Source: Fischerella sp. PCC 9605 (GTDB lineage: Bacteria > Cyanobacteriota > Cyanobacteriia > Cyanobacteriales > Nostocaceae). From it: a stretch of DNA of 64,000 nucleotides. The notes beneath the pieces were generated by a model, which was given only the letters and a program-made list of their open reading frames with translations, was not told the origin of the DNA and made no database searches. The stretch covers positions 365,689-429,688 of the forward strand of contig NZ_ALVT01000034.1 of the NCBI RefSeq assembly GCF_000517105.1, in the 5' to 3' direction. Shown here one piece after another: positions 1 to 9,905 of the stretch (positions are counted from its first letter, which is position 1; the number at the start of each line of letters is the position of its first letter). Position numbers and translations under genes: made by a program.

Positions 1-86
1 GAGACAACAATCTCAATAAACAGTGCTTAATAGTTACTAGGTGATGGGTATTAGTTAGTCGGCGAGAATAAATCAAAAAGTCCTTA

Positions 87-383
87 TTGGAGCGAGTTCA
101 CCGTGATGTAACTGGGATTACCGAGCATCATCGTGATTTGTTTAGCGCATTTTTGAGTAGATACGTTAATCAGGATAAGTTGTCATTGCAGGACGCTTTT
201 AATGAGTATCCAGGGGCGGAACCGCTCTTATTGGAGGCATGGCGACGTCATTTAACTCGCAAGCAAGTAGGCGCGTCTGAAAGCAGGATGTCTGATTCAC
301 CCGATAAGCGAGTCTCCAATCAGCCAATAACCTCTAGTCAGATAGCCAATAAGGGCGAAAAGCTAGACGGGGATGTGGCGTGA
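87..383 (+). CDS. Small hypothetical protein (98 aa)
   Basis: An open frame of 98 codons, begun here at a TTG because in-frame stops lie just upstream; the first in-frame ATG lies much further in. The first ~60 residues look like a compact helical domain (HHRDLFSAFLSRYV, EAWRRHLTRK). The tail is polar and Ser/Thr-rich. No family is recognised. A GC-rich inverted repeat (CCCCG/CGGGG, 386-406) follows the stop codon directly. The weak ribosome site and rare start make the 5' end uncertain. Confidence 0.4.
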   Translation: MERVHRDVTGITEHHRDLFSAFLSRYVNQDKLSLQDAFNEYPGAEPLLLEAWRRHLTRKQVGASESRMSDSPDKRVSNQPITSSQIANKGEKLDGDVA

Positions 384-478
384 ATCCCCGCACCTTCACG
401 TCGGGGAGGGTTCAATACAAACCTTTCATTAATTACGCCGTCCTACTTTGAGGTTGTCACAAACAAGTTTGACTTTTT

Positions 479-907
479 TTATTCAGATAAATAATAACCC
501 GTTGTCTTTTTAATGTGGTTCACAACTTTCTCATAGGACTCTGGGTTACTTACTGGGTTGATAATGATGGGAATAATGCCGTCTGGCAACCAAAAAGTTA
601 TCCTGCCATTCGGCGGTTCAAAACAAAAGGAACTGATGCAGTTGAGATTAATTACGTATTCATTTCTCTCGTAATATATTTTTACCCAGTAGTTATTTTC
701 TAATCCAGCTTCCGTAACATTTTCTATATACTCCAGAATTTTTTGGTAGTCTTGTTGGTTACTTTGAGGATTAACGATAATTGGGATGGCACAATCGGGT
801 AACCAAAACGTTACCCTACCGTTCTGCTCATAACAAAAGGCACTTACACGCTCAAAATTCACAACATATTCTCTCCTCTCGTAACTGATTTTCACCCAGT
901 ACGACAC
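479..907 (-). CDS. Hypothetical protein of two tandem ~65-residue repeats
   Basis: A 142-residue protein with no recognised function. It is an internal duplication: residues ~3-66 and ~73-136 align along their whole length. Each half begins YWVKI-YER-EYV-N, continues with SxFC(Y/F)E, then GR(V/I)TFWLPD and PII(V/I)NP, and ends in a short helix. The WLPD...IPIIxNP pattern suggests a small beta-rich fold. The start is GTG, chosen because a GAGGA ribosome site lies about 7 nt upstream and the first repeat begins right there. It follows pyrG on the same strand after ~130 bp. Confidence 0.65.
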   Translation of the reverse strand: MSYWVKISYERREYVVNFERVSAFCYEQNGRVTFWLPDCAIPIIVNPQSNQQDYQKILEYIENVTEAGLENNYWVKIYYERNEYVINLNCISSFCFEPPNGRITFWLPDGIIPIIINPVSNPESYEKVVNHIKKTTGYYLSE

Positions 908-952
908 AAAATATCCTCACGTCCCATATTTATCAGGAGCATATTACTGTAC

Positions 953-979
953 AGCACTCTCTTAGGAGAGTATAGTGCT
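953..979. other. Imperfect hairpin between pyrG and the duplicated-repeat gene
   Basis: AGCACT...AGTGCT outer arms and CTCT/AGAG inner arms surround a 4-nt loop, with a small bulge. No T-run follows on either strand, so it is not a clear intrinsic terminator. It lies just after the pyrG stop and before the next gene on the minus strand. Confidence 0.3.
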
Positions 980-1039
980 TTAACTACCTGAACGTTTTGC
1001 GTGATTTCTCTAGAATATGGCGATCGCATGTGAAAAAAT

Positions 1040-2689
<1,650 letters not shown>

Positions 2690-2747
2690 TTAGTAACTTC
2701 TCCGAATACACCCCGTCATTCTGACACAGTAATTGTTGTGAATCTTA

Positions 2748-4529
2748 ATGAATTTTGGCGTGAAAACACTTTTAGGAATTTTAATATTATTAGGTTTTCT
2801 AGTCGCTTCCTCCGTAGTAGTTGTGGCACAAGAACAATCTCTCAAGGTTGTTTATCCCCCTCCAAATCACCAAACCACGGCCGATCAAATTTTTTTCATC
2901 GGCACAGCCCCACCAACCGGACAGGTTTTAATCAATGGTAAGCTAATTACCCGCAGTAAGTCTGGTCATTTTGCCCCTAGTATACCTTTGCAGTTGGGAG
3001 AAAATAATTTTACTGTCAACTACCAAAATCAAGCAGTTCAAATTCAGGTGAAAAGGCTTGCCACCGAACCTGAACTACCGCAGGGATTAGCCTTTGCCAA
3101 AGATTCCCTGACTCCAACAGTTGATATTGCCAGACTCCCAGGAGAACTGATTTGTTTTAGTGCGATCGCCCCTCCCTACGCCAGTGTATCTGTGAAGTTG
3201 GGCAATCAAACAATTCCCCTTTCGCCCCAACCCCAGCAAGCACAACTGCCAGGTAACTTGGCAGCGCTGACAGGACGAAATCAACCTACTGCTCATCATA
3301 GTGCTAGCAAGTACGAGGGTTGCACTACTGCGGACGATACTAAAGAAGTGGATTTGGGTAAACCTCAGTTTCAACTTACGCTCAATGACAAGACAATTAC
3401 TCAAGAAGGACAGGGAAAAATCACCATCCTCTCACCTGCAAAACTGCAAGTTGTGGAAGTAACAGCCAACGCTGGTGTTGCCCGCACTGGCCCCAGCACA
3501 GATTATTCTCGACTGACGCCCCTACCCAAAGGTACGCGCGCAGCAGTCACAGCTAGGGAAGGAGAATGGTTGCGCTTGGACTACGGCGGTTGGATTAATA
3601 GTAAAGAAACAACTATTATACCAGGGGCAATTCCCCCACGCTCCATCATTCGCAGTGTTGGTTATCGCCCACTTCCGAACGCGATAGAGATGGTTTTTCC
3701 TCTGCAAGTTCCTGTTCCGGTGAGTGTAAAACAAAGCAATAGCACTTTCACTGTCACTCTCTACAATACCACCGCCCAAACAGATATTATTCGTTTGGAT
3801 GATAACCCCTTGATTTCTCGCCTAGATTGGCAGCAGGTGACACCAGAGCAAGTGCAATACAGCTTTAACCTCAAAAAAGACCAACAGTGGGGATATCATC
3901 TGAAATACAACGGTACAAGCTTGGTTTTGAGTTTGCGTAAACCACCCGTACTTCCGCGTAGCAAACAAAAACCGTTAACTGACATCAAAATCCTTCTCGA
4001 TCCAGGACATGGCGGTAAAGAATCTGGTGCTAGAGGCCCGACTGGATATTTAGAAAAAGATGTCAACTTGAAAGTATCTAAATTAGTGCGGGACGAGTTG
4101 AACAAGCGAGGCGCGACAGTAGTGATGACGCGGGAAGACGATAAAGAAGTATCGCTTCCCGAACGCCAAGCAATCATTGATCGAGAACAACCCGCCATTG
4201 CTATTTCCATCCATTACAACTCCCTCCCCGATGATGGTGATGCTGAAAATACCAAAGGGGTGGGAACGTTTTGGTATCATCCCCAAGCGCACAGCCTAGC
4301 TGTATTTATGCATAACTCTTTGGTGAAAAAGCTCAAACGACCTTCTTATGGGGTGTTTTGGAATAACCTGGCACTGACACGTCCGGCGAGTGCGCCATCA
4401 GTACTGCTGGAGTTGGGTTTTATGATTAACCCAGATGAATTTGAGTGGGTGACGAATGAGAAAGAACAGAAGAAATTAGCAAGGGCGATCGCAGACGGAA
4501 TTGTAGAGTGGTTCAAGAAGGTTCAATAA
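2748..4529 (+). CDS. N-acetylmuramoyl-L-alanine amidase (Amidase_3), exported
   Basis: A periplasmic cell-wall hydrolase that cleaves the bond between N-acetylmuramic acid and L-alanine, used in cell separation and, in filamentous cyanobacteria, in septal remodelling. Residues 1-27 are a signal peptide. Residues ~30-105 form a beta-rich domain. Residues ~225-285 resemble a bacterial SH3 domain (AGVARTGPSTDYSRLTPLPK), and an AMIN-like beta domain follows. The zinc amidase domain starts near residue 415 with ILLDPGHGG. Expected ligands are His421, Glu436 and His489, with catalytic Glu555 in VLLELGF. All are present, so the enzyme should be active. A strong hairpin terminator follows at 4645-4693. 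Confidence 0.93.
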   Translation: MNFGVKTLLGILILLGFLVASSVVVVAQEQSLKVVYPPPNHQTTADQIFFIGTAPPTGQVLINGKLITRSKSGHFAPSIPLQLGENNFTVNYQNQAVQIQVKRLATEPELPQGLAFAKDSLTPTVDIARLPGELICFSAIAPPYASVSVKLGNQTIPLSPQPQQAQLPGNLAALTGRNQPTAHHSASKYEGCTTADDTKEVDLGKPQFQLTLNDKTITQEGQGKITILSPAKLQVVEVTANAGVARTGPSTDYSRLTPLPKGTRAAVTAREGEWLRLDYGGWINSKETTIIPGAIPPRSIIRSVGYRPLPNAIEMVFPLQVPVPVSVKQSNSTFTVTLYNTTAQTDIIRLDDNPLISRLDWQQVTPEQVQYSFNLKKDQQWGYHLKYNGTSLVLSLRKPPVLPRSKQKPLTDIKILLDPGHGGKESGARGPTGYLEKDVNLKVSKLVRDELNKRGATVVMTREDDKEVSLPERQAIIDREQPAIAISIHYNSLPDDGDAENTKGVGTFWYHPQAHSLAVFMHNSLVKKLKRPSYGVFWNNLALTRPASAPSVLLELGFMINPDEFEWVTNEKEQKKLARAIADGIVEWFKKVQ

Positions 4530-4644
4530 ATCATCTTTTCTATCTTGAAAATAGGGGAAAGGGGAAAGGTTAAGGGGGAAAGGAGAGATTTATTTTCATC
4601 CGTTTGGTGTGTGATGAAATCGCATGGGCGTCTGACTTGAAAGT

Positions 4645-4693
4645 AACCTCACCCCGTCCTACCACCGGACACCCCTGGGGGGTGAGGTTTTTT
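4645..4693 (+). terminator. Rho-independent terminator after the amidase gene
   Basis: An 11-bp arm AACCTCACCCC (4645-4655) pairs with GGGGTGAGGTT (4679-4689), running into a run of six T residues (4688-4693). Orientation and position, 115 bp after the amidase stop, fit termination of that gene. On the other strand no T-run follows. Confidence 0.75.
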
Positions 4694-4808
4694 CATCGCG
4701 ACTGCCATCAAAGCAAATTTAGACTCTGGAATTGAAATTAGCGATCGCCTGATTCATTCAGTACATCATTTGCTACACAACCCGCGCAAAGTATTTAAAA
4801 CGACACTA

Positions 4809-5093
4809 TTAACAGCCAATATTCGCGCCTAAAGCACGCCAAGTGTTAATACCGACAATCCCATCCACAACTAGATTATGCTTGCTTTGAAAGTCTTTGA
4901 CTGCTTGTTGAGTTTGAGAACCAAAATTAGCATCAAAAGCTATGTTGTATCCATAACGGAGAATCAAAATCTGTTGTAGAAATCTTACTCCTTCACTTAC
5001 TTGACCTATAGCTAGAGTCGGTAGATTCTGTAAAAGTCTCGTTTCAGTGGGAGCAGCAGCAGCGTCACCTCTAGCTTCAATTTGTTGTGGCAT
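4809..5093 (-). CDS. Peptidoglycan-binding domain protein (PG_binding_1)
   Basis: A 94-residue protein. A short polar, Ala-rich N-terminus (QQIEARGDAAAAP) is followed by one PG_binding_1 domain: a conserved GVRFLQQIL helix, GYNIAFDANFGSQTQQAVKDF and the typical close VVDGIVGINTWRAL. Such domains anchor proteins to the cell wall; no catalytic domain and no signal peptide are present. The ATG at 5093 is preferred over an upstream start because GAGGTG sits 6 nt before it. It lies downstream of the CIS cargo genes on the same strand but behind a ~500-bp gap, so operon membership is uncertain. Confidence 0.8.
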   Translation of the reverse strand: MPQQIEARGDAAAAPTETRLLQNLPTLAIGQVSEGVRFLQQILILRYGYNIAFDANFGSQTQQAVKDFQSKHNLVVDGIVGINTWRALGANIGC

Positions 5094-5596
5094 AGTCTGC
5101 ACCTCTATGACTTTGTTTGAAAGTAAGAACATTCAGTTTGTAACCTAGTTACAACTGTAGTTTTGATGCTAAATAAAATTATTTTCTCCCCTTACAATCT
5201 GGATAATAGAGTCTGGTATTGAAAACTTAACATCGGATTTTAATTGTTGAGCAAAAATTGTGTACCCATGTAGATTATTGGTGAGTACACCGCGATCGCC
5301 AATTATGTTGAATCTACTAGTTTGCCATAAAGATTTTGACAGGTTAATGGGCAATACAGTTGGTGCTAGTACTCTTAGTGTCTTAGTGTCTTGGTGGTTT
5401 CAAGATGATCTTTTTCACCACAAAGACACCAAGACACCAAGACAAACCTATCAAAATCAATTTGGTTGAGTACTACAAGTATAGATGTGCGATCGCCTGC
5501 GTCAGCTAGGGCTTAATCAGTTGAAGGGAGATATAGAAGTAAAACATCGTACTTATCAAACATTACAAAATGTCAGCGATCAAATTACAACATTTA
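5094..5596. other. Intergenic region with repeats and a possible gene scrap
   Basis: About 500 bp between the peptidoglycan-binding gene and the first cargo gene. It holds the inverted repeat at 5373-5443 and, on the minus strand (5169-5354), a protein-like open frame without a good start, ending in RGENNFI. That ending shares 21 identical nucleotides with the start of the 237-aa gene at 10619. No RNA gene or clear terminator was seen. Confidence 0.5.
5373..5443. repeat. Inverted repeat of short GTCTTGGTG-type units
   Basis: CTTAGTGTCTTAGTGTCTTGGTGGTTT is followed after ~15 bp by an imperfect reverse complement built of AAGACACC units. The arms are themselves tandem repeats of ~9 bp. It matches the style of dispersed short repeats common between cyanobacterial genes and could form a long hairpin. 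Confidence 0.6.
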
Positions 5597-7228
5597 TTAA
5601 AAAGGAACAGTTACGCCGAGCGAGAACGTGTGAATTTGGCGTGCTTCAGATGTAAGCGGTTGTGTCAACCGATAACCTGCTTCAATGCTCAGGGGGAAGA
5701 CACCGGGATTGTTGGGGATCAAGAACTCAACGCCACCACCGAGCTGCAAGACATAACTCCCGTAAATGTCGGTCGTTTCGTCTGGTCTTGGTTCGCGAAG
5801 TAAAAAACGCCCTGCACCAAACCCTGTTTCAATGCGCCCGAACAGACCGCCGAATCGCTCCGCCCCAAGGCTACCTCCTAAGGTCGTTCGACCCTGAACC
5901 CCAATCATCGCACTGGCGAATTCGTATGGCTTTGTCCTTGACTGTGGTGACTTTAAATTCACGACCTCAGCTATTGTCCCAGCATAATTCCAATCACCTC
6001 CGGCGGTCAAGCGGAAGTGTCCCGCCGCAAGCTCTGCAAGGATACGGCGATATGTCAAGAACGCCATAAAAGTTTGGTCATTGAACGCATACTGAAATGA
6101 CAACTGGTTGCGCCCCTTTCCCATGCAGTAGGCTGACGCCATTTCCGCACGGTAGTGCGTGTCGTCTCCGGGAATACCGCAATTGTGTCCAAGCTCGTGC
6201 ATTAGCGTCTCAGCGAGCCCACGCGTGCCTTGATTATACCCGGATTGGCTGTAAGCGATGTTTTGACCATTGATATCACCACGAGCAAGCTCGTCACTCG
6301 ACGGATTCATCAGTTTCCATATTTGCGCCCTATTAAAAATTTGTTGTAATATGTTTGGGGATGCGTTAGGGCATCGGCGTTGAAAGAATTCATGGCACGC
6401 CGAAAATTTCTTTGGATTGGTAGCTACTTCCCGCACCATCTCGATCGCTTCGTCAACCCGTGCGACATCTTTAGCCGGAACGACAGCTAGTGTAAAGGTT
6501 CCACCGCCTGGACGATTCCAATCTGTTGGCGGTGTTCCTGAGCCGCGTGCCATACGCTGTATAGCAGGTGTGGGTTGGTGGCTCTGTTGCACTACGTGCG
6601 TTAATTCGTGCGCCAATAGCCTCTGTCCTGTGGGCGTTCCTGGCGCATATTGTCCGGTTCCAAAGACGATATTTTGACCGAGCGTATAGGCTCGAGCATC
6701 CACTGCATGTGCCGATTCTACTGCTTTGGCATCTGTATGTACCCGTACCGAACTGAAGTCATGTCCAAAGCGGGATTCCATGAAGGAACGGGTTTCGGGG
6801 TCGAGGGAATAACCGGGAGAGTAGAGGACTTCGTGCACGATGGGCGGTACTTGAGAAGATTCTTGATTTTGACTTGAAGGGGTAACTGGATTGGCGATCG
6901 CCTTCGTCTGAATCGTCTCCTCTTCTTCCTCAGGTTCAACCTGCCGTTGAATCGCTGGTTCTGGCATCTGCATAACTTCGTCAGCAATGCGATCGGCTTC
7001 CTGCTCATATTGATCTCCCGGTTCGCCGATCTTGAGCTTGGTTTGAATCCCCAGTTCTTCCTTACAACGCGGACAACCTCCACCGCAGGCGCATTGGCGT
7101 TGCAGCAGTGGTATCCCTGTCGAAAGGGGGGAGGGATTGTGCGATCGCAGAGTCGGTGCAGATTTTGCCTTGACGAATTTCTGCTTAGTGGAATTGTTAG
7201 TGGGTTGTTTGGTGCCAAGGGTTCTCAT
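5597..7228 (-). CDS. Candidate CIS cargo: DUF4157 domain, second HELGH domain, barrel-like C-terminus
   Basis: A 543-residue protein and the strongest effector candidate here. Residues 41-110 form the leader shared with its two neighbours: Cys46-x-Cys48-GGG-Cys52-PR-Cys55, IQTKLKIGEPGD, an EQEADRIADEVM helix and an acidic stretch. Residues ~128-225 are a DUF4157 (eCIS-core) domain ending in AHELTHVVQQ (His207, Glu208, His211). A second zinc-protease-like motif, MHELGHNCG (His344, Glu345, His348), lies in a separate domain. Residues ~410-543 are glycine- and aromatic-rich alternating strands ending in VTVPF, as in outer-membrane beta-barrels. DUF4157 proteins are established companions and often cargo of extracellular CIS. 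Function beyond that is inference. Confidence 0.8.
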   Translation of the reverse strand: MRTLGTKQPTNNSTKQKFVKAKSAPTLRSHNPSPLSTGIPLLQRQCACGGGCPRCKEELGIQTKLKIGEPGDQYEQEADRIADEVMQMPEPAIQRQVEPEEEEETIQTKAIANPVTPSSQNQESSQVPPIVHEVLYSPGYSLDPETRSFMESRFGHDFSSVRVHTDAKAVESAHAVDARAYTLGQNIVFGTGQYAPGTPTGQRLLAHELTHVVQQSHQPTPAIQRMARGSGTPPTDWNRPGGGTFTLAVVPAKDVARVDEAIEMVREVATNPKKFSACHEFFQRRCPNASPNILQQIFNRAQIWKLMNPSSDELARGDINGQNIAYSQSGYNQGTRGLAETLMHELGHNCGIPGDDTHYRAEMASAYCMGKGRNQLSFQYAFNDQTFMAFLTYRRILAELAAGHFRLTAGGDWNYAGTIAEVVNLKSPQSRTKPYEFASAMIGVQGRTTLGGSLGAERFGGLFGRIETGFGAGRFLLREPRPDETTDIYGSYVLQLGGGVEFLIPNNPGVFPLSIEAGYRLTQPLTSEARQIHTFSLGVTVPF

Positions 7229-7234
7229 AATTTT

Positions 7235-7378
7235 AACCTACTGGCGTGACTGGGCTAATTTGGTGCATAAATAAACTATTGTGGGGTAGGCTAGACAGCC
7301 CGCCCAGAACAGGCAAGATGCCTGTTTCACAAGAAAACCATAATGCACTTTTTTAAGGCAGTCACGCCACTACAAATG
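7235..7378. repeat. Dispersed repeat with terminal GTGGCGTGA-type inverted ends
   Basis: The gap between the first two cargo genes is filled by a repeat. It has CTGGCGTGAC at one end and GTCACGCCACTACAAA at the other, internal TGCATAA/ATAATGCA boxes, and CTTGTG(A)AACAGGC / GGGTAGGCTAGACAGCCCGCC blocks. The same blocks recur in opposite orientation at 58806-59060. It carries no gene and looks like a non-autonomous mobile repeat. Confidence 0.6.
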
Positions 7379-7393
7379 AGTGATTATTGTGCT

Positions 7394-8395
7394 TTATGGG
7401 TTAGAGGAAGGTACTAACTCTGGACAGAAGTCTGCTTTTGTTCCAACACAATCTCCTTTTTCGATCAAGTATTTTTCTATCTCGGTTTTGTATTGATTTA
7501 TTAAGCTTTTATGCTTGTTTGCCAAGCGTTCAAAATCTGCCAATGGCATACCGACCTTTCCAGTAAATCGAGGCACGGGATGCTCTCTCAAGTACTGAAG
7601 AATATCTAACACATGGCTCCCTTCGTGAAATCCTAGGCTCGTTCTACCGGTTTTTATATCCTCGGCTGTTGTTCCTCTTCCATATGCTGAAGGGGCATCA
7701 GGAGAAGTATCAGGTCTGTAATTTGTTTGAATCCAGACTTCATGCTTGTACTGAAAAGATGCTATCCGACCCCCTTTAGATATCCAAGTGATCTCGTCGG
7801 GCAATTTGTATTTTGTTTTAGCAGCACCTGTTAGTGTTGAGTCTGTTGTATCTGGCTTTATAGTTACGGTTAGAGCGCCAATATTATAAACAAATGGAGG
7901 TGAACCTAGGTTAATGCCTAGGGCAATTTCTAAGCTTGTCTGGTTGGCAAGCAGATTGTTAATATACGCTTTGACCGCTACATCGGCTACGCGATCGCGA
8001 TACTTAATGAGTTGATTTCTGGGCAATGCTTTGAGACGAGCAATAATCTCTGCATCGGATAAATCTCTTTCTGTAATTGTGAAGGTATCAAAACGATAAT
8101 TAGTTTGTCCGATTGTAGAAAATGTGTTGAAGAAGTCCCTTCGTTGAATACGGGGTTCTGGTATCTGCATAATTTGGTCGGCAATGCGATCGCTCGGTTG
8201 GTCGATTTTGAGTTTGGTTTGAATCAGAGAAGATTCTTGGCAACGAGGACAACCGCCGCCACAAGCGCAACTGGATTGGCGCTGCAATGCCATACTGGCT
8301 GAAGACCTAGGTTGATCGGGCATCCGCAGCAGGGGAATAGATTTGGTAGTTTCCCTTTTTCTGTGGGAATCTTGTTTGATTGCAAGCGATCGCAT
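7394..8395 (-). CDS. Candidate CIS cargo: shared Cys leader without the DUF4157 core, HEGSH-containing C-terminus
   Basis: A 333-residue protein. Residues ~38-86 carry the same leader as its neighbours (Cys43-x-Cys45-GGG-Cys49-PR-Cys52, IQTKLKI, SDRIADQIMQIPEP). Where the others have an acidic linker and the DUF4157 domain, this one jumps straight to an unrelated region (~90-333). That region has mixed strands and LGFHEGSHVLDIL, where His257-Glu258-x-x-His261 fits a zinc-protease HExxH. No family is recognised for it. It lies between the two DUF4157 genes, 20 bp downstream of the next cargo gene. An effector role is inferred from the leader and position. Confidence 0.7.
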   Translation of the reverse strand: MRSLAIKQDSHRKRETTKSIPLLRMPDQPRSSASMALQRQSSCACGGGCPRCQESSLIQTKLKIDQPSDRIADQIMQIPEPRIQRRDFFNTFSTIGQTNYRFDTFTITERDLSDAEIIARLKALPRNQLIKYRDRVADVAVKAYINNLLANQTSLEIALGINLGSPPFVYNIGALTVTIKPDTTDSTLTGAAKTKYKLPDEITWISKGGRIASFQYKHEVWIQTNYRPDTSPDAPSAYGRGTTAEDIKTGRTSLGFHEGSHVLDILQYLREHPVPRFTGKVGMPLADFERLANKHKSLINQYKTEIEKYLIEKGDCVGTKADFCPELVPSSNP

Positions 8396-8415
8396 AGTTT
8401 GATTACTCTTGAGGT

Positions 8416-9885
8416 TTACCGAAATGCCTTGTTGAATAGTTCGTCGAGTTTGCCAGGTAAACCTTTGATATTGGCTAAGTCAACGTTGATCATCACCTGG
8501 AAGCCTGGGGCAGTTTCGGCAGGTGTTGTTTTGGGTAAACGAGCTTGAGTAATTGCGAACCCACCTTCAGATGTTGGTGTAACTTCTGGCAACGGACTGA
8601 CGGTTGAAACCGTGCCAGCGCTTAGACTAATTCCCTGGTAGATTTTCAACTTGAACATCCCGCCTGTGGGTTGCAAGTCCTTGGTGGCTAGGTCATACTC
8701 AAACTTCAAATCAAAAGAGGCATCAAGGGGGGGGACTTTTGGATAGCGTTTTCGCAATAATTTTAGGTAGGGTGTCAATGTCAGGGTGGTGCTCAAGTCT
8801 AACGTTTTGTCATCTTTCGCCCCTGCTTCAGGTCGCTTGAATTTGAAACTTGATAAAGGCATGTAGGGAATCCAAGATAGGGGAGGCACTATCAGATTCT
8901 TGCCATCCATGAAATCTACTACCCTCTTTCTGCCTTGTTTATCGGCAGCGAAACCGGCTCCTAGCGTCCCTAAAGTCACCGCGCCAAAACCGATCGAGAC
9001 TCCCTTTTCTGTGGGCGATAGGCTTTGCCATGTGTTCTTTAACTCCTTCGTCACCTGGGTTGTCACTTCTTTCTTGAGTTCCTTAAACTTTGGGTTTTTA
9101 GAGTCAAGACTATCAACGACAATATCTAAACCTTGCTGAAGTACTTTAGCAGCGTCGGTTTCCTCCTGCTTGGGTTGAGCTGCCTTTTCAGGATCTTCCT
9201 GGTTTTCCTCTCGCTGGAGGGTGTGAGGTTCACTTCGCTTGGTTTGCTGGACTGTGTGGACGAGTTCATGGGCTAATAATCTCTTGCCAGATAGTGTTTC
9301 CGGGGTGTATTGTCCCTCATCAAATACCACATTCTGTCCCAAGGTATAGGCTCTTGCATTGAGCATCCGTGCTGAGGCGATCGCAATTGGATCTGTATGT
9401 ACCCGCACTTGGCTGAAATCTTTCCCCAAGCGGGATTCCATGAACAGCCTGGTCTGAGAATCTAGAGGAGATCCGGGCGATCGCAATACTTCATCCACAA
9501 TCGACGGTGCTTGAGAGACTCCTGTTTGATGGGTGGGAGGCGCGATCGCCTGCCTCTGAACCATCTCCTCTTCTTCCTCTTCTTCCTCCTCAGTTTCCAT
9601 CTGACGTTGAATAGTTGGCTCTGGCATTCGCATCACCTCGTCGGCAATGCGATCGGCTTCCTGCTCGTATTCATCTCCCGGTTCGCCGATTTTGAGCTTG
9701 GTTTGAATTGCAGCAGTTTCCTGGCAACGCGGACAACCACCACCGCAGGCACATCTGTTACTACTGCGTTGCAGTGTATTTTCCAAAAGCCCGCTGCGGC
9801 GCTGGATTAAAGGGCGACTAGCATTGTTCAGTCCGATCTTCGCCGCTGACTCTGGTTTGTTCTTTGTACTCAATGCCAAGTTCAT
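8416..9885 (-). CDS. Candidate CIS cargo: DUF4157 domain with unknown C-terminus
   Basis: A 489-residue protein. The leader has Cys45-x-Cys47-GGG-Cys51-PR-Cys54, then IQTKLKIGEPGD, EQEADRIADEVM and a run of glutamates (~99-107). The DUF4157 domain (~125-215) ends in AHELVHTVQQ (His206, Glu207, His210). After a charged linker, residues 294-314 form a hydrophobic glycine/alanine stretch (VSIGFGAVTLGTLGAGFAA) that could insert in a membrane. The remainder is beta-rich with no family recognised. It is the first of the three cargo candidates in transcription order, 20 bp after the 237-aa gene. A toxin or anchoring role is inference. Confidence 0.75.
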   Translation of the reverse strand: MNLALSTKNKPESAAKIGLNNASRPLIQRRSGLLENTLQRSSNRCACGGGCPRCQETAAIQTKLKIGEPGDEYEQEADRIADEVMRMPEPTIQRQMETEEEEEEEEEMVQRQAIAPPTHQTGVSQAPSIVDEVLRSPGSPLDSQTRLFMESRLGKDFSQVRVHTDPIAIASARMLNARAYTLGQNVVFDEGQYTPETLSGKRLLAHELVHTVQQTKRSEPHTLQREENQEDPEKAAQPKQEETDAAKVLQQGLDIVVDSLDSKNPKFKELKKEVTTQVTKELKNTWQSLSPTEKGVSIGFGAVTLGTLGAGFAADKQGRKRVVDFMDGKNLIVPPLSWIPYMPLSSFKFKRPEAGAKDDKTLDLSTTLTLTPYLKLLRKRYPKVPPLDASFDLKFEYDLATKDLQPTGGMFKLKIYQGISLSAGTVSTVSPLPEVTPTSEGGFAITQARLPKTTPAETAPGFQVMINVDLANIKGLPGKLDELFNKAFR

Positions 9886-9905
9886 AGTTACTCTCCTAGC
9901 TGGCT

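Noticed and set aside
5169..5354. 61-codon minus-strand frame in the gap before the first cargo gene
   Set aside because: Only a TTG start without ribosome site; no domain. Kept as a possible gene scrap because of the 21-nt identity.
6718..7218. 166-codon frame overlapping the first cargo gene
   Set aside because: It is in another frame of the same strand, its peptide has no domain pattern, and the 543-aa frame carries clear conserved motifs.
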